From Turbatrix aceti (lineage: Eukaryota; Nematoda; Chromadorea; Rhabditida; Panagrolaimidae): 64,000 nt of DNA. The stretch is from assembly GCA_963969345.1 (NCBI GenBank), contig OZ017768.1, positions 7,154,718 through 7,218,717 of the forward strand. The letters are read 5' to 3'. This document shows positions 12,200 to 24,853 of the stretch, one piece after another; within the stretch, counting starts at the first letter, position 1; every line of letters begins with the position of its first letter. The notes under the pieces were generated by a model. It did no database searches. It worked only from the letters and a program-made list of their open reading frames with translations, and was not told the origin of the DNA. Both the position numbers and the translations under genes were made by a program.

Positions 12200-13127
12200 C
12201 TAGACAGTGCACCGAAGGTCACGACAGTACCAGCCTCCATAGCTGACGCGAGCATCCTCGCAGGCGTAGTAGCCGTAGGGCGCGCCGCACTTGGAGTTGA
12301 CCAGGTCGTGTTGGCACGAGATGAGCGTGCCGACCGAACTGAAAATTGAGATAGCAATTTTTTGGGGTAAAAGTGTATGTTTTAATAATTCAAAACCACA
12401 CCTGCAAAGATTGTCGATATTGGCAGAATGATCGAAAGCCTGGTAGCAGGTATCGTCGTAGTCGAGACTCGTGACGCAGGCCCAGCTATCGGCCCGCTCG
12501 ATTTCTGAACCATGATGATCAATAATCGCGTAAAAAAGTATCTAATAAGCTTACGCTGATAAGCGACGTTGCAGAAAAAGTCTAGATGCTGGAAGAGGCG
12601 GACAAAACTCATTGCTACGCGGATGTCGGGCGTGAACTGGATAAGACTTTCGACGCTCACGCAGGAGTAGTACAAAAACTGCCCTAGGTGGAGGTAGAAA
12701 ATGTCGCGGCTACTGAAAAAATAAAATTTGTCGTAACTTTCAACTATAGCATAAAAAATCAACTTACTGACAAATCTGCGAATAATCCGAAAAGTTTCCA
12801 TTTGACAACCTTCGACGAAGAAGCGCAAACACCTGGGAAGCCTGGGTCCATTGCAATCCAGATCCCGGCAGCGTGCGGTTAACGAATTCGTTCTAAACAT
12901 TTTCTACAGTAACCCAACCTGGTTCGACCACTTACAAAAGGTTCCTCGATGAAGCGAACAGTCACGCAATCCGATGGGCCCTTGGTCTGGGGCTTGTACA
13001 TCAGCAGCTTGAGCAGATCAACATTGGAAGTGCTCTCGACGAGATTGTCAAAATACAGCGGATTTTCGATTTTTTCAGCGACAGCCGAACCAAAAACGGC
13101 GAGCAGGAGCAGGAAAAAGACAGCCAT
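12200..13127 (-). CDS. Secreted cysteine-rich protein, unknown family
   Basis: Five exons (12936-13127, 12768-12892, 12555-12712, 12402-12504, 12200-12338) join in consistent phase to about 238 residues. Introns are short (43-65 bases). A signal peptide (AVFFLLLLAVFGSAVA) starts the protein. The C-terminal ~100 residues are rich in Cys and aromatic residues (WACVT, CYQAF, LISCQHDLVN, YGYYACED, GGWYCRDLRC), suggesting a disulfide-bonded extracellular domain with about eight cysteines. I do not recognise the family. For exon 2, an alternative 3' splice site 13 bases upstream leads to stops after the next junction. The chosen site (TTTAG before AACGAATTC) keeps the whole frame open, which is why I prefer it. 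Confidence 0.72.
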
Positions 13128-16100
13128 GACCTACCGTGATTGGGCGAGACTGTGGGTAAAGTGATCATTCTCAGCTGCATTGTAGAGGACTCCGGTGATA
13201 AGCCCGGTGGCGATAAAGCGTGCTCTGAGTGCTCCAGTAGCAGGAAAGTCAATTTACGGACCGATAAGAGAGACGACGCCGTCTTGCTACAAGACAGGAA
13301 CAAAAGCATAAATCAATTTTATGGATGCTGTTGTGGTCAATAATTGCATAATAATTGCCGTGAGGGGTGATGATCGTGATCATTGCTTTGCACGTGAAGT
13401 GATCAGGTTCAATTGTTCCAAGATTGGGAAATGTTGGAAATTTTTGATGAAATTTTGTAAAACAACTGTTTTTTTCTGTGAAAACTGAAAAATGTTGTAG
13501 AACATTATTTGGTAGAGTTACGGTTTCCAGAAATTACGTTTTTGTCATTTTTGATGATTTTTGGTACTTTGTTGCTAAAAAAATGATTTTTGATGGAGAA
13601 TTGACGTAATTTTTGATAGGAAATCCAAAAAAAATTATAGTAGGATTATAACAAAATTTATTATTTTTTTGACAAAAAAAATATTGTAATGTTGTAAAAA
13701 ATATTTTTTTGAAAAAAAATATGAAATAAAAAAAAAATAATTATAAAAATTTGAAAATGACATCTAAAAAATTTTTCCAAAAATCGTAAAAAATGGCAAA
13801 AATGCGATTTTTGGCAAGAGTTAAATAACTCTTCCAGATCCCTGCAAAATTTCATGAAAAATTTCCAAATGTCCCTTAACACATTGTAAGATGCAATGCG
13901 ACCGTGCCCTGGCTGTCAAGAAAAAAACCTTGAAATAAGAGTCGCTTCAGCCAAGCAAACAACTAAATGCCAGCCAATTTCGCCCGAATGGATCATTTGC
14001 ATTCGCCCTCGCCCTTGCACTCGGCACAGCAATGGCGATGGAAATCACCTGGTGTCACTCGTCGAAGCAGAGAAAAGTTCAAAGGTGCATTTAGCAGTAA
14101 GTGTCGCTCGCATGATCGCACACAATATTTATTTTCTTCTTTTTTTTCATGTTCATGTCAAAAAATATCGGAGCGATAGCGTCTCGTTTGTCTGTGTCGA
14201 GCCGATTTGCCGCCGCCGCTGCTGCCGCCACCTCTGTTGCCGTGTCTGCCGTCGATCGTGTTGCGCGCAGCGGCAGAATTGATTTTACCGGGAGATGGAA
14301 GCGGGTAGATGCGTGTCCTTGTCTTACTCATGCGTCGTTTCATCGACGAGACCACCACTTGACACAACCAAACCAAACCGATACGTTTGCGTGAATGTAC
14401 ATATTTTTTCGTCCATTGTTACCCCAAAAATACGACCGAGGTAAAAAAATTGAACTTTGAATAAAAAAAAAGCAAAACTGTCCTGCAATTTTTGTGGTTT
14501 CTTTGATTCCAAAAATCCATGAATAACTGTTCCGGGATCGCACTCGTCTTTACGATGAGCAATTTGTTGTTTGTTTGATGTTTGTTTTTTTTTGAAGCCG
14601 CTGTCAACCCGGAGAAGCCCTCACCTGCCACCTGACAACTGACAACAACCACCGACCCGCCCTCCGGTCTTGTCTTTCTGTCCGGATCTTGCATGTCTTG
14701 ATTACTCAGCTTTCTGCTTATTGTTTTTTTTGTCCCGAACAACAGCAGCAGCTTTGAGCTTGAAACATGCCTGTCAGTTGTGTTTACATTATCTGGCTTA
14801 TTCTTTTTTTTTGATGTCGCGTGGATGCCTTTTAACACTGGATTTTGTCTTTCCTGTTAAAAATCGAGACAAACGGGTTTTTACTGGCTTTCTCCCGGTT
14901 TTCTTTTTTTTTCTCGAGGACGTTTTGATGAACGGTTGGCGCATGAACGGAAATGGAAGATGAAGGGCTTTTACGGCCTCCGCAGGAGGTCGCTCGTGTT
15001 TGGAACTGCGGAAAGGAAAACGAAAACGAAGCGTAGTAAGAAGGATTCGTTATTCCGCTGCATTCTGATTTTGATGGATTTATGTTTTTTTTTCTGAGAT
15101 GACTAATGACCAAAGGAGCTATTGAAATTTTTTTTTTTTTAAATTGGATTTTTTTCGGCATGCATTAATTTTATTGCGATTAGGACAAGCGTCGTTTATT
15201 TGTTTTTTTACTTAGACTTGATCGTAATTTTTTTCACATTGAAAATTTTTTCTTAACAAATAGTAAATTTTTCGTTTGTTGTGTAAAATAAAAAAAAGTG
15301 TATGTATTTATTATTTTGTTCTTTCAAAAAAGGGAATTTTTTTATTCGTCCAAAAATTTTTCTAAAAATTTTTTCAAATTTTTTTGACGGTAAAATTTAT
15401 TAGTTTTAAAATGTTCAAAAATTTTTTTAAAATCTAGCATTGATTGAAAAAAAAATCGCAATTAATTTTATTACCTGAAAAAAATTGTTGTACTATTTTT
15501 AAATATTTTTTTACATTCCGCATGGTCATTTATCATGTCCGACAAAAAATTGCGGACTCAAAAAAAAATTTATTTGCTTCCACATTTTTTTGCAAAAGTC
15601 CAACTAATCAAGAAAAAAAGGGTGGAGTTCCCCCAAAACTGACACTAACGATGTGAATCACCTGTCCGGGCCCGAAGTGCATGCGTCATTGTCATTGTTA
15701 CGTTTGAAAAGCAGACAAATCACAATTTTTAAATATTTAAAAATAAAATTGACGACCCCCAAATCCGAATCCAAATGGAGTTGAGCGGATGACCTGCGTG
15801 TGTGGTCATCATTGTACACGACCAGCAGCGCCCTGTACATAAATACTATTATTGACATTCCTTCGGGACATGAGAGGACAGTGGTCGCTCTGCAGGGGGG
15901 GTTGACGTGTGATCGATGCACGGCGACAAGCGTGTGATCATCACCCCCAAAGCGCGGCCGGCGCGTTGATGCGTGACACCTTTGTTGTGGTAGGGGTAGG
16001 GGTGGTGGCTGTGGCTGTGGACCAGACGGGCATGTGCGGGGATCGATCGCGTGCGTGATGCGTGAGCTGGTCCCTCAGACGGGGCCGCAGGCGACGAGCC

Positions 16101-18853
16101 AACAATTCTTGATTTTTTTTATTGCTTTTGCGCTCTTTTTTTGTGTTTCATTGATTTTTTTGGGGTGTTCGTTCACGTGCAAAGCTTTCTTTAATTTCCT
16201 TTTTTGTACATGAAAAAAACTGACAGTTTCAATCTAGCCCTAACTTTTTTTTCTACAACAAAAAATTGTTCATCTGTCTATTTTTGTGGCGTCAATAAAA
16301 ATCCATCACACGACGTATCCCCCCCTTCCCGGTCTTCCGGTGTATGTATGTATCTTTCTTCCGATCGGACATGAAAACAGGCAACAATTGTTCAGTTGTC
16401 ATTCCACTCATTTTTTGCAGTTTTGTGGCCCTCTGCATAGTAATATGTAATTTCCCGGTCACTCTTCAATCTTCAATCTCCAAAACCCCACCCGTAAATG
16501 GACTTTTGCGCCTCAAACAACAATGGAATTCCGACGTTGCGCTGCGCATGCGGACGTAAAATATGCGCATAAGCAGCCATGAAGTGGACTGGAGTGGTCG
16601 GCGGGAAGCAGTAAATTATTGTATTTACCTCCTCCCACTTTTAAATATAGTACTCTCGAGATCGCCGGTTTTTATCCCTTCAAGTTTCTTTAAATTAACA
16701 TTTTTTTGGTGGGGTACCCTGAACCCCCAAAAAGGCCGCCGGAAGGATATAGACCCCTAACGGACCGATCGTTTACCTCCGTAGAACCTCTGTGACCCGT
16801 CGTCTTTGTTTGTTCGCTCGCGCATCCGTTCAGTCAAGTCAGTCAATTGGTTCGTTGCGTGCGTGTCTACGTGGCTAAGCCTGCACCGCCGCTGCTGCAG
16901 CAGCTGCTGTAGCTGTTGCTGTTGCTTTTTGTATAAATATAAACTTTCTTATTCTTCCTTTGCTTGCCGAAGGCCGCCTCTAAGACGACCCACATTGTCA
17001 CCACCACGATGCACCGACCGAGGAAGCAACCGATGAGGTTCTCATTCTCCTTCCGCTTTCGGGGACGGGAACGATAGCTTTTGTCATTTGATGCTGACAG
17101 CTCGGGCAACTGTCTTCTAGGCTTGGTTCCCGGTCGTCTTTGGTATCTAAATACAAAACTATCGACAGATCATGAACTTTTGGGTCGTTTTTTGAGCTGC
17201 TGCGTCACCTGTTTATTCTTGTATGTACAACTTTTATGGGTGACGTGACACGATTTTGGAGAATTGTTATCAGTTGTAAACTTTTATGACGCAGTTTTTT
17301 ACGGACTCCAAGTTTTTTACTATGTTTTTTTTTAATGTACGTCAGATGAACGAACGTGATTTTTTTGTAAATTCTGGCATTCAAAAAAATCACGGAAATG
17401 CAAAGTTCAGGTTGTTGCACAAACAAATGGGCAATCAAAGATTTTATGTGCGATTCATTTCCAAATAGCAGTGAGTTTATTTACGAATCACTCTTGGTCG
17501 AGGTCCTGGTGAGAAATTAACGCCTCTCACCCGTTCGATCTTGTGAGCAATGGCCGGTCAATTTGTTTTGCGATTGAATAAATCTTGCCTGGTCTGGCAA
17601 CCCTCTCTGTTGCCAAACGAGGACCTCTGTCATCTGGCGGACACTTGTCTTCGGTCATTTATCACTTCTGTCGACGCTTTTCTTTATTCGTTCAAAAAAA
17701 AAGAAAAGGTTCAGTCTGTTCTCGGCTGGCTCGGGGTTTTCTCTCTTTGATCTCTCTCGCCTGCTTCCACCATTCATGGACCTCGGGCCCGGGCTGTCTT
17801 GCGCTTTGACACCACCCAAACAAACGGGAGGCGAGGCGTGGTGGGGTGGTTGCTTGCTGGCTCGTGTACAAAGTTCGCAGCCCCCGGTCGCCGGTCTTTT
17901 AAATCGATGCGAGCAGGTGAGAGGAAGGGGGGGGGGCGTGATGATGATGATGATGCTGATGACGATGATCGACTGACGACTGCCTTGGGTTGTTGTACGC
18001 GCATATTCCTTCTTCCGTTCTCCCCCGGGGGCCAGGGTCTGGGGTGTGCATGTGCTTCTCGCTTATCATTCGCTACTACCTCATACATACACCATGCTTT
18101 TCCTCTTTCTTTTCACCGTGAAAAGAAACAAACATGATTCGTGCTTTCAATCTCCTCGAGGCCACGTGATTCACTTTTTTTGAATTAACGCTTGTTCGCA
18201 CCTGTGAATGTGTGTTTTTTTGTTGATTAAGACGACGTTTGAGTTATTTTTGTTGTTTACTTGGCCTGACCTGTGTCTGCGATGACAAATCAGTTTACAA
18301 AGATAAATTTTTACTTTTGGACGCGTCAATATTTTTTTTTTAAATTTCCTAACTTCCAAAAAAAATCGTTTCCAGATTCGAAATTAAATACAATTCAGCA
18401 TTTACAAATTAAGATTTTTTATTTTTAAAAAAAAACACAACTCAATCAAGAAAAGTGTCAAAAAACCTGATTCTTATTAATTTTTTGATCTGTCATTTTC
18501 CTTTCTGTTTGCGTCCTTTTAAATTCCAGTTGATCGTAACCAGGTATTTTTTCCCCGACAGTTTCGAGATTACAGATATTTTTTACGAACAGTTTTCATT
18601 TATTATTAATTATACTTCATATGTATTTTGTTTTTTTCTGGCCTTAAAAATCGCGAATATTGCAATTGTGTAACCAAATAATAAAAGTGTATAAAATCCA
18701 CAAATTGACAATTAATTGGCAAAGACATTGATTGCAGTACTCACTCACGGTGCTGCCCAGAGAGACTCTCGATTGATCGACGACGACTCACTCCTTGCCC
18801 CTGGCAAGTCTCGACCCTTCTCGACTGTTTTTCCACGCTTGGTTTTATGCTAG
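13128..18853. other. 5.7-kb region without a supported gene
   Basis: No defensible coding exon. The region has long A/T runs, an old repeat copy at about 13430-13640 (see 60-260), an inverted pair of short words near 13790-13830, and an (ATG/GAT)n-like run at 17939-17970. The stretch just before 18854 is likely promoter and 5' UTR of the PH/PDZ gene. Several GC-richer patches (15660-16090, 16950-17060, 17760-17940) show no domain content on either strand. Confidence 0.5.
17938..17975. repeat. GAT/ATG trinucleotide run
   Basis: A short imperfect ATGATGATG microsatellite continues into GATGACGATGATCGA. Non-coding. Confidence 0.8.
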
Positions 18854-21800
18854 ATGCCGCCAAGTGATCGTCAGATTATCAAGTACGCTGGTCTTCAGAC
18901 AAAAGTCTGCAAAAAGGGTGGCACACTTCTTCGGCGAAAGGTTTGTTCGCTTTTTTTGGGTTTGCAAAAGTTGTCAGGATTTATTAGGCTTCTGAAAAAG
19001 ATTTGGCAGGTTTTTTTGAAGACAAGTGACGTTGCTTCCTTGATTGAAGGTTTTTAGGTTTTCAGAGGAAGAAAAATTGTAGTTGGCATATTTTTTGGGT
19101 GTTCAAAAAAATCTGTCAATCAATGAATTTTTTATTTATAAGAAAAAAACATGCATTAACCCTTATTTGTGTATTTTTCTGTAGTTCGAGTCATAAAAAA
19201 GGATTCATCCGAGACAAGATGAAAGAGCAACAAACTGGAAAGAATGTAAAAACAGCAAGTAGCAGCCGCCACCGCAGGATGAGTCATCACGATGACTAGT
19301 CATTATTTTGTATTTTTTTCGGGGGCTCCTGGTTTTCTCTCTCTCTCTCCCTATTCTTCGACGCCTTGATTGCGTTTACATACGGGATGGGTTGCGCAGG
19401 GACTGTTCTGCGAAAGCGAGAACAGTCACCGCGCAGACAATTTTTGAACCTCCAAAAAAAGTGTGTACAATTGATAAAAAATCAAAAAATCAACAAAAAA
19501 AGTGCGAACAATCGTTAAAATCAAAAATTTGTAGAAGTACGTATTTGAAGAAGAGCAATGGGTGGCACTCTGCATCCACAACGACCGTATCCCGCTCCTC
19601 GAGTGGTACAAGACGGCAAACGAAATCGCAGGCCACGAACCCATCAAGGTGCTCGACCTCCTTGACACACGTTTTGTCAACTTGTCCATCGGAGACGACC
19701 GCTGCTTTGTCATAGGCTTCGACCAGCATCGGCCAGCTATCGAACTTTCTGCAAGGACTTCGTGGGTTTTTTTGGCACCCGGAACAAAATTTATTAAATA
19801 TAATGGAAATTTTTTTTCCGACAAAGAAATTTTTTTTTGGGAATTTTTGCATCTGAATTTTTTTTTATTGTGCTTCACTTTTTTTAGCGAATCAAAATTA
19901 GTTAGATCATTGACTTTTTGGATAAAAAAAACTTTTTTAATCGAAAAAAGCGTTTAACCGGTGAAAATGGAAAATTGAGTTATCCCGCGGCAAATTCTCC
20001 TGAGGCGTTCCTCAGCGAGCAATGGCACTTGAAACAGGCCCTTTCGTGACGCAACGGCAGACCCTCTCCCGGGAGATGTTCATCACCATCGTCGAAGCGG
20101 CCTGTTTCACGTGAACTCGCTTTTTTTTACCTCTTCGCCGAATTTACTTACTCACTGAATTTTTTTTGCTGGCTGTTTTTTTTGTCACCACGCCACTTTT
20201 TTTCAGCGAAGAAGCCCGAACGTGGATTAACGAAATATCGGTGAATCTGCGGCGCCTGGATTGTCTGCCGGTGAGTGCTAACGAATACCAGCCGATGCCG
20301 ATGCCACCTTCGTCGCCGCCTCCGCCTCGGCCGGATTTGAGCGCAGCATACAGTCAGGCGGTGCCGACTGAGACTGAAGCTGAAACTGTCGTTTGTAACG
20401 GCACTGGGCGCATGACGGCACCTCCCGTTGATGATCCACCGCCGTTGCCCGCTCCTAGGCTTCAGATTGTGACCAACGGCACACAGCCGAGGTCCCCGAT
20501 GGTTACGCCTGTTATTAGGAATCGTAAGTTTATGAAAAAAAATTTTGTGCTCTAAAAATCAAAAACTTAGTTCGATATAATATTTTTTTAAGAAAAAAAT
20601 ACAATTTTTCGGCATTTAAAAAAAATTTTTCTCAAAATTTCAAAATTTAGCCCGATCACCCATTTTTTTACAAAAAAAACCTATTTTCGATTCTTAGACA
20701 TTTTTTCGAATTTTTTTCATTTTTTTTAGATTCAAAATTTCTAAATTAGTTCAATTTTCGATTTTTCTTTGCCAAAAAAACTATTTACATTTTTTTCGGC
20801 ACTTTTTTTCAAATTCGGTTTTTTTAATTTTTTAAGCTCAAAATTGCGAAATTCTCTTTTTTTCGTCAAAAACGAAATTTGCAATTTTTCGGCATGTTTT
20901 GTTTTTCAAATTTTGGATAAAAGAATCCTAATTTTGTTAAATTCTGTTTTTTTTTACAAAAAAAAGCACTTTTGAATTTTTTAGGCCGCTTTCGATTGTC
21001 AGACGAAATTCCAATCGTTGTCAACTACGGCCACGGCCCTCCCCCGGCCCTCCCGCCTCGCCCGGGGTGCTTCAGCGAGGCAACAACTTCCTCATCCTCC
21101 TCAGGCTGCCACTCGCCTTCCTCGTCCTCCAACCGATCGTCACAGGCTTCCGCCGTCTCGATTCCGGCCCCGATCTCCGCTCCCACCCCGGCAGCTGCCC
21201 TGGCGCTGGCTCCACTGCCTTCGCTGCCCTCCCCCCCGACCAGTCCCTCCACACTCAGGGGCTCGGCACACAGACGATCACTCCGACACGCGAGGCGCTC
21301 TGGCTGCAAGCCAAGGTGTGATTCGTTACCTGGATCACAGCCGACGTCACCTCATCCCTGTTCTTCTGGCACGGCGTCAATGATCGGGGAAGGATCGGAT
21401 CCGGCGATCGAGTTGCCACCCAAGTTGCCGCCGAGAAAGGTTGTTGATCCATCCACGCCGGTGCCGTTCGTTGAAGGAGCTGCCGAAGAAAGTGCTTTTC
21501 CAATGGTAGGTCTCGACTGGAAAAAAAATTGAATCGAAGTGGTCTTGACGGGAAAATTTCGGTCTCGAAAAGAAAATTTTTGAACTTGAGTGGTCTCGAC
21601 TGGAAAAAATTGAATTTGTGTTGTCTTGTCGAGAAATTTTGAATTCGAACGGTCTTAACGGGAAAAATTTTTGGAATAGTTTTAAAAGAAAATTTTAAAT
21701 TTGAATGGTCTTTAAAGGAAAATTTTTGAACTTGAGTGGTCTCGACTGGAAAATTTTTTTTCCGCGAATTCAAACTTTTTACGATATTTTTCGCTGGCTT

Positions 21801-24800
21801 GAATGTTTTTTGGATGGCTTTACTACTTTTTTACTGCCCAAAAGTTGTTAACGCTGGTACGATCGTAAAAAACAGGCGGGATTTCTGTCCCGGCACGTGG
21901 ACACTTTTTACGGCTGCCAAACGAGCCTTCGTTTTTTTCTGTTTTTGCCGCAGGCACTTTAGCGACGAGCACTGGCACTAGTACTACGGTACGTACAAAC
22001 GACAGCAAGTCTGTCAGTGGCATTCGTATTTTCTCAAGTGCTCACTGAGTGTGTTCGGAATTCTTACATATTTGTTTTTTTGGATGTTTTCATGTCATGA
22101 CGACAAATTCGGCACGGGAGGCTTTCTTCGAATCCGAAGAACGCTTGTGATCTTTGAAAGCAATTTTTGCGCAAAAAAAACTGTTTTTTTACGCTCAAGT
22201 TGGTTGCTATTATTTTGTTTGTTTGCCCAAGTCGGGGGACGTTTGTTTTGGCAAAAACATGTTGCTGATAGACTCCGTGTTTACTTTTCACGGCAGAGAC
22301 GTGAGACGTGATATTTAACGGTGCCAACTTTTTTTTCTACGTCGTAGTTGTATCGTATTCTTTACTTTGGCTGGGTTTTATTTTTTTGAAGTTCCGGGCA
22401 CTCAAAAAACTGCCAAAGTACAATTTTATTATGTATTTCAAACCAATTTTATCTACAAACACAAACTTTTTTGTCAAATAAAATAAATGCGTTCTTCATT
22501 ACTCAAAAAAAAACACGGACGTTTTTCAAAAATTGCACTTTTGACCGTTCGAATTCCCGGGACACCAAACTTTTACGACACTTCCTCACCGTCCCTCTTT
22601 CAGCCTCAGCCCCCGGGCACAGGCGATGACCCTCTGCTGCCTCCGTCTCCGCCATCTCCGATTCCAAGTCCAGGTCCATCAAAGCGAGCTCCTCTCCACC
22701 GACAAACCGCGTGCGAAATTTTGTCACCGACTACGCCGTCCGACAACAACAACACGTACTCCATTGTATCGTCGTCCAAGGCCCCAGACATGACGGCATC
22801 CGTGACCGCAGGAAGCGTTGCCCGTGGGTACTATGACATCTCTGCGCGACCGTCGCTGGACGAAACCAGTTATTTTGTTCTTCCGACGTCTGCCGACGGC
22901 GTCGCGGGCAATGAAACGGCTGGTTTTGATCAGTCGTCCAGGGCTAGTGAAGTGCCATCCGAGGATTCTTCGTCGTAAGTTTTGAGCATTAAAAAACAAA
23001 TCTTGATGGTCCTGCAACGAAAAAAACAAAAAAAAGTGCGAATGGTTCTTACAGCGAAAAAATATTTTCGTGCTGAGAACAGCAATTCGTCGAAAAAAGT
23101 CGTTTTTTGGCGCAATTTTACAAATTCAAATCCTTGAATTCCTGTTTTTGCCATTTTTTTATTTTTATTATTCTGTACAAAAATTACAGACCAATAACCT
23201 TATTTACAATCCAAAATTTCTATTTTTGGCAATATTTTATGTATCTCAAAGTTATGGGTTTCGGGTTGGGTTGCAGACATCTCCGCCAACGCGCAGAGCA
23301 ACTCGTGCTGGCGTGGGTTTGTCAATCCGTAACTTTGATAGCGATAACGACAAAAACAACATTATTTTTTTGTCTGCAAGCGCTGGGTTTTACGATGGCC
23401 ATAAAATTGATCGCATTTTATCCCTTTTTTTCGCCGTTGCTGTTATTTTCGCCCCAAATCCCCAAAATTCATCATTTTGTGTAAAAAAAGTTTCTTTTTC
23501 TTGCAGAGATGACTTGGAATCCAGAAGAGCGTCCCAGGATCTGTCGCAGCTGAGGATATCGAGCGGTAGCTCGACGACAGAAGACGACTCTGGCAGGGGA
23601 GGCTCGGACGAGATTCCCACCTCCTGCCACGAGTACGTCTTCCTGCCTCCGGCGCCCCCGCTGCCCCCAAAGCCGTCGACACTGCTCCCCGTGCCGCCAC
23701 TCATCACGAACTCCGACTTCACGCAGCAGCCTGTCAAGGATATTGCCCTGCTGCTCTCCATCTGCGTCGAGCACATTGCCTTTGTCGAAGTTGCCAATGC
23801 TGTATGGTATGTTTTTTGTGGAGAATTTTTTTTGGGGAGGAAATATTTTATTTTTGTAAGAGAATAATATTTTTTCTAAAAGAAAAAAATTTTTTGGTTT
23901 TTGAAATGGTTTTCTAATAAAAAAAACAAAAATGACGTTTATATCATTTTTTATTTTTTGTTTTTTTTGTCGCTGAACAATTTTTTGGAGTTTGAGGTCG
24001 AGTTCATTCATTTACATTGGTCCAGCACGGCACGGGCCATAAAAGGACACGCAGACCGGAAGGAAGTGCGCCTCAACTTTTTGATCTCCTTTTTTGTCGC
24101 GTCTGTCAAAACAAGCTGAATTGGGATATAAAAAACTTGTTTGTGACCAAATACAATTTTTTTTGAACGGAAAAATACGCAAATGAGTCACATCGCTTTT
24201 TTTAACCAAAAATGTCAATGAATCATAAAAAATTCATACTTATAAAAAAAAATTGTTCAGGATCGCAGGCTGGACGCAGCAAAGCGACGGCACCCTCGCG
24301 AACCTGCTCCACTTCGGCGACCAGCTCATGGAAGTCAACGGTGTCGCGATTCACTCGATGAAGCAGTTGCCTGACGTTTTTTACACAAAAGTTCAGGCGG
24401 GAGCGCCGATTCCCATAAAAATAAAATCGATGCCCCACGGCGCTACGTACGTCGTCACGAAGCCAGACAAGCTCTACACGCCCCGGTCCTTCGGCCTGGT
24501 GTTCCACAAAAAGAAGAACAAGGTTTGTCCTCTGGCAAAAAATTGTATTTACAAAAAAAATCTGTTTTCAGCTAGCCGAAGTCGTCGAAGGCACACCAGC
24601 CTCACGGGCCTACGTGCCATCGAAAGTGACTCCATTCCTCTTCGACAAGCACAACACGCCCTCGGTCATCACGGAATTCGACGGCATCCCGCTGAATCCC
24701 TTTTCGACGAACGATCAGTTTTATCGTCGCCTCGAACACGTTCCCAACGACCGCGAGGCCCGCTTCGTCGTTCATCCCTACGACCTCGTCAAGCTCATCA

Positions 24801-24853
24801 AGATCCAACTCAAGGCCAGCAAGGTGCCCCGCAAGTTCCTCCACGAGACGTAG
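18854..24853 (+). CDS. PH-domain protein with Pro/Ser-rich linker and two PDZ-like modules
   Basis: Eight exons (18854-18940, 19535-19761, 20207-20523, 20985-21505, 22604-22974, 23507-23806, 24261-24522, 24572-24853) join in phase to about 788 residues. The first ~115 residues read as a PH-like fold: an opening strand around IKYAGLQTK, EEEQWVALCIHNDRIPLLEWY, and a closing helix EEARTWINEISVNLRRL. A long low-complexity linker of about 450 residues follows, rich in Pro, Ser and Ala. It contains PPPLPAP, PPALPPRPG, ELPPKLPPRK and PPLPPKPS, all candidate SH3/WW ligands, plus Tyr sites. The C-terminal ~190 residues hold a PDZ module (GDQLMEVNGVAIHSM) and a second PDZ-like module (FGLVFHKKK, VITEFDGIPLNPF). 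The design suggests a membrane-proximal signalling scaffold. I recall nematode proteins with similar C-termini but cannot name an orthologue. Confidence 0.82.
21506..21760. repeat. ~36-bp tandem array of GGTCTCGACTGGAAAA in intron 4 of the PH/PDZ gene
   Basis: About seven to eight degenerate units of TTGAACTTGAGTGGTCTCG followed by ACTGGAAAAATTT are arranged head to tail. The first unit starts at the 5' splice site itself: the intron opens GTAGGTCTCGACTGG, so the splice donor is embedded in the repeat motif. The unit varies between ACTGG, ACGGG and AAAAG in the second half. Confidence 0.8.
21954..21988 (+). other. Possible cryptic/poison exon in intron 4
   Basis: A 35-base segment is bounded by a strong 3' splice site (T-rich tract, then TTGCCGCAG) and a strong 5' site (GTACGT). 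If spliced between exons 4 and 5, it reads GCA CTT TAG, giving an in-frame stop. It would also shift the frame. It is not included in the main model. It could be a regulatory exon or a chance pair of sites. Confidence 0.25.

Noticed and set aside
12382..12900. A continuous frame through three introns of the secreted Cys-rich gene
   Set aside because: It is open by chance through short introns. The spliced model uses a different frame in exons 2 and 4, removes all introns at GT-AG sites and continues the exon 1 signal peptide into a plausible Cys-rich protein.
13896..14394. Overlapping open frames near 14 kb
   Set aside because: Multiple frames open at once, low complexity (Ala/Ser/Arg runs from GCC repeats), no start or splice context and no recognisable motif.
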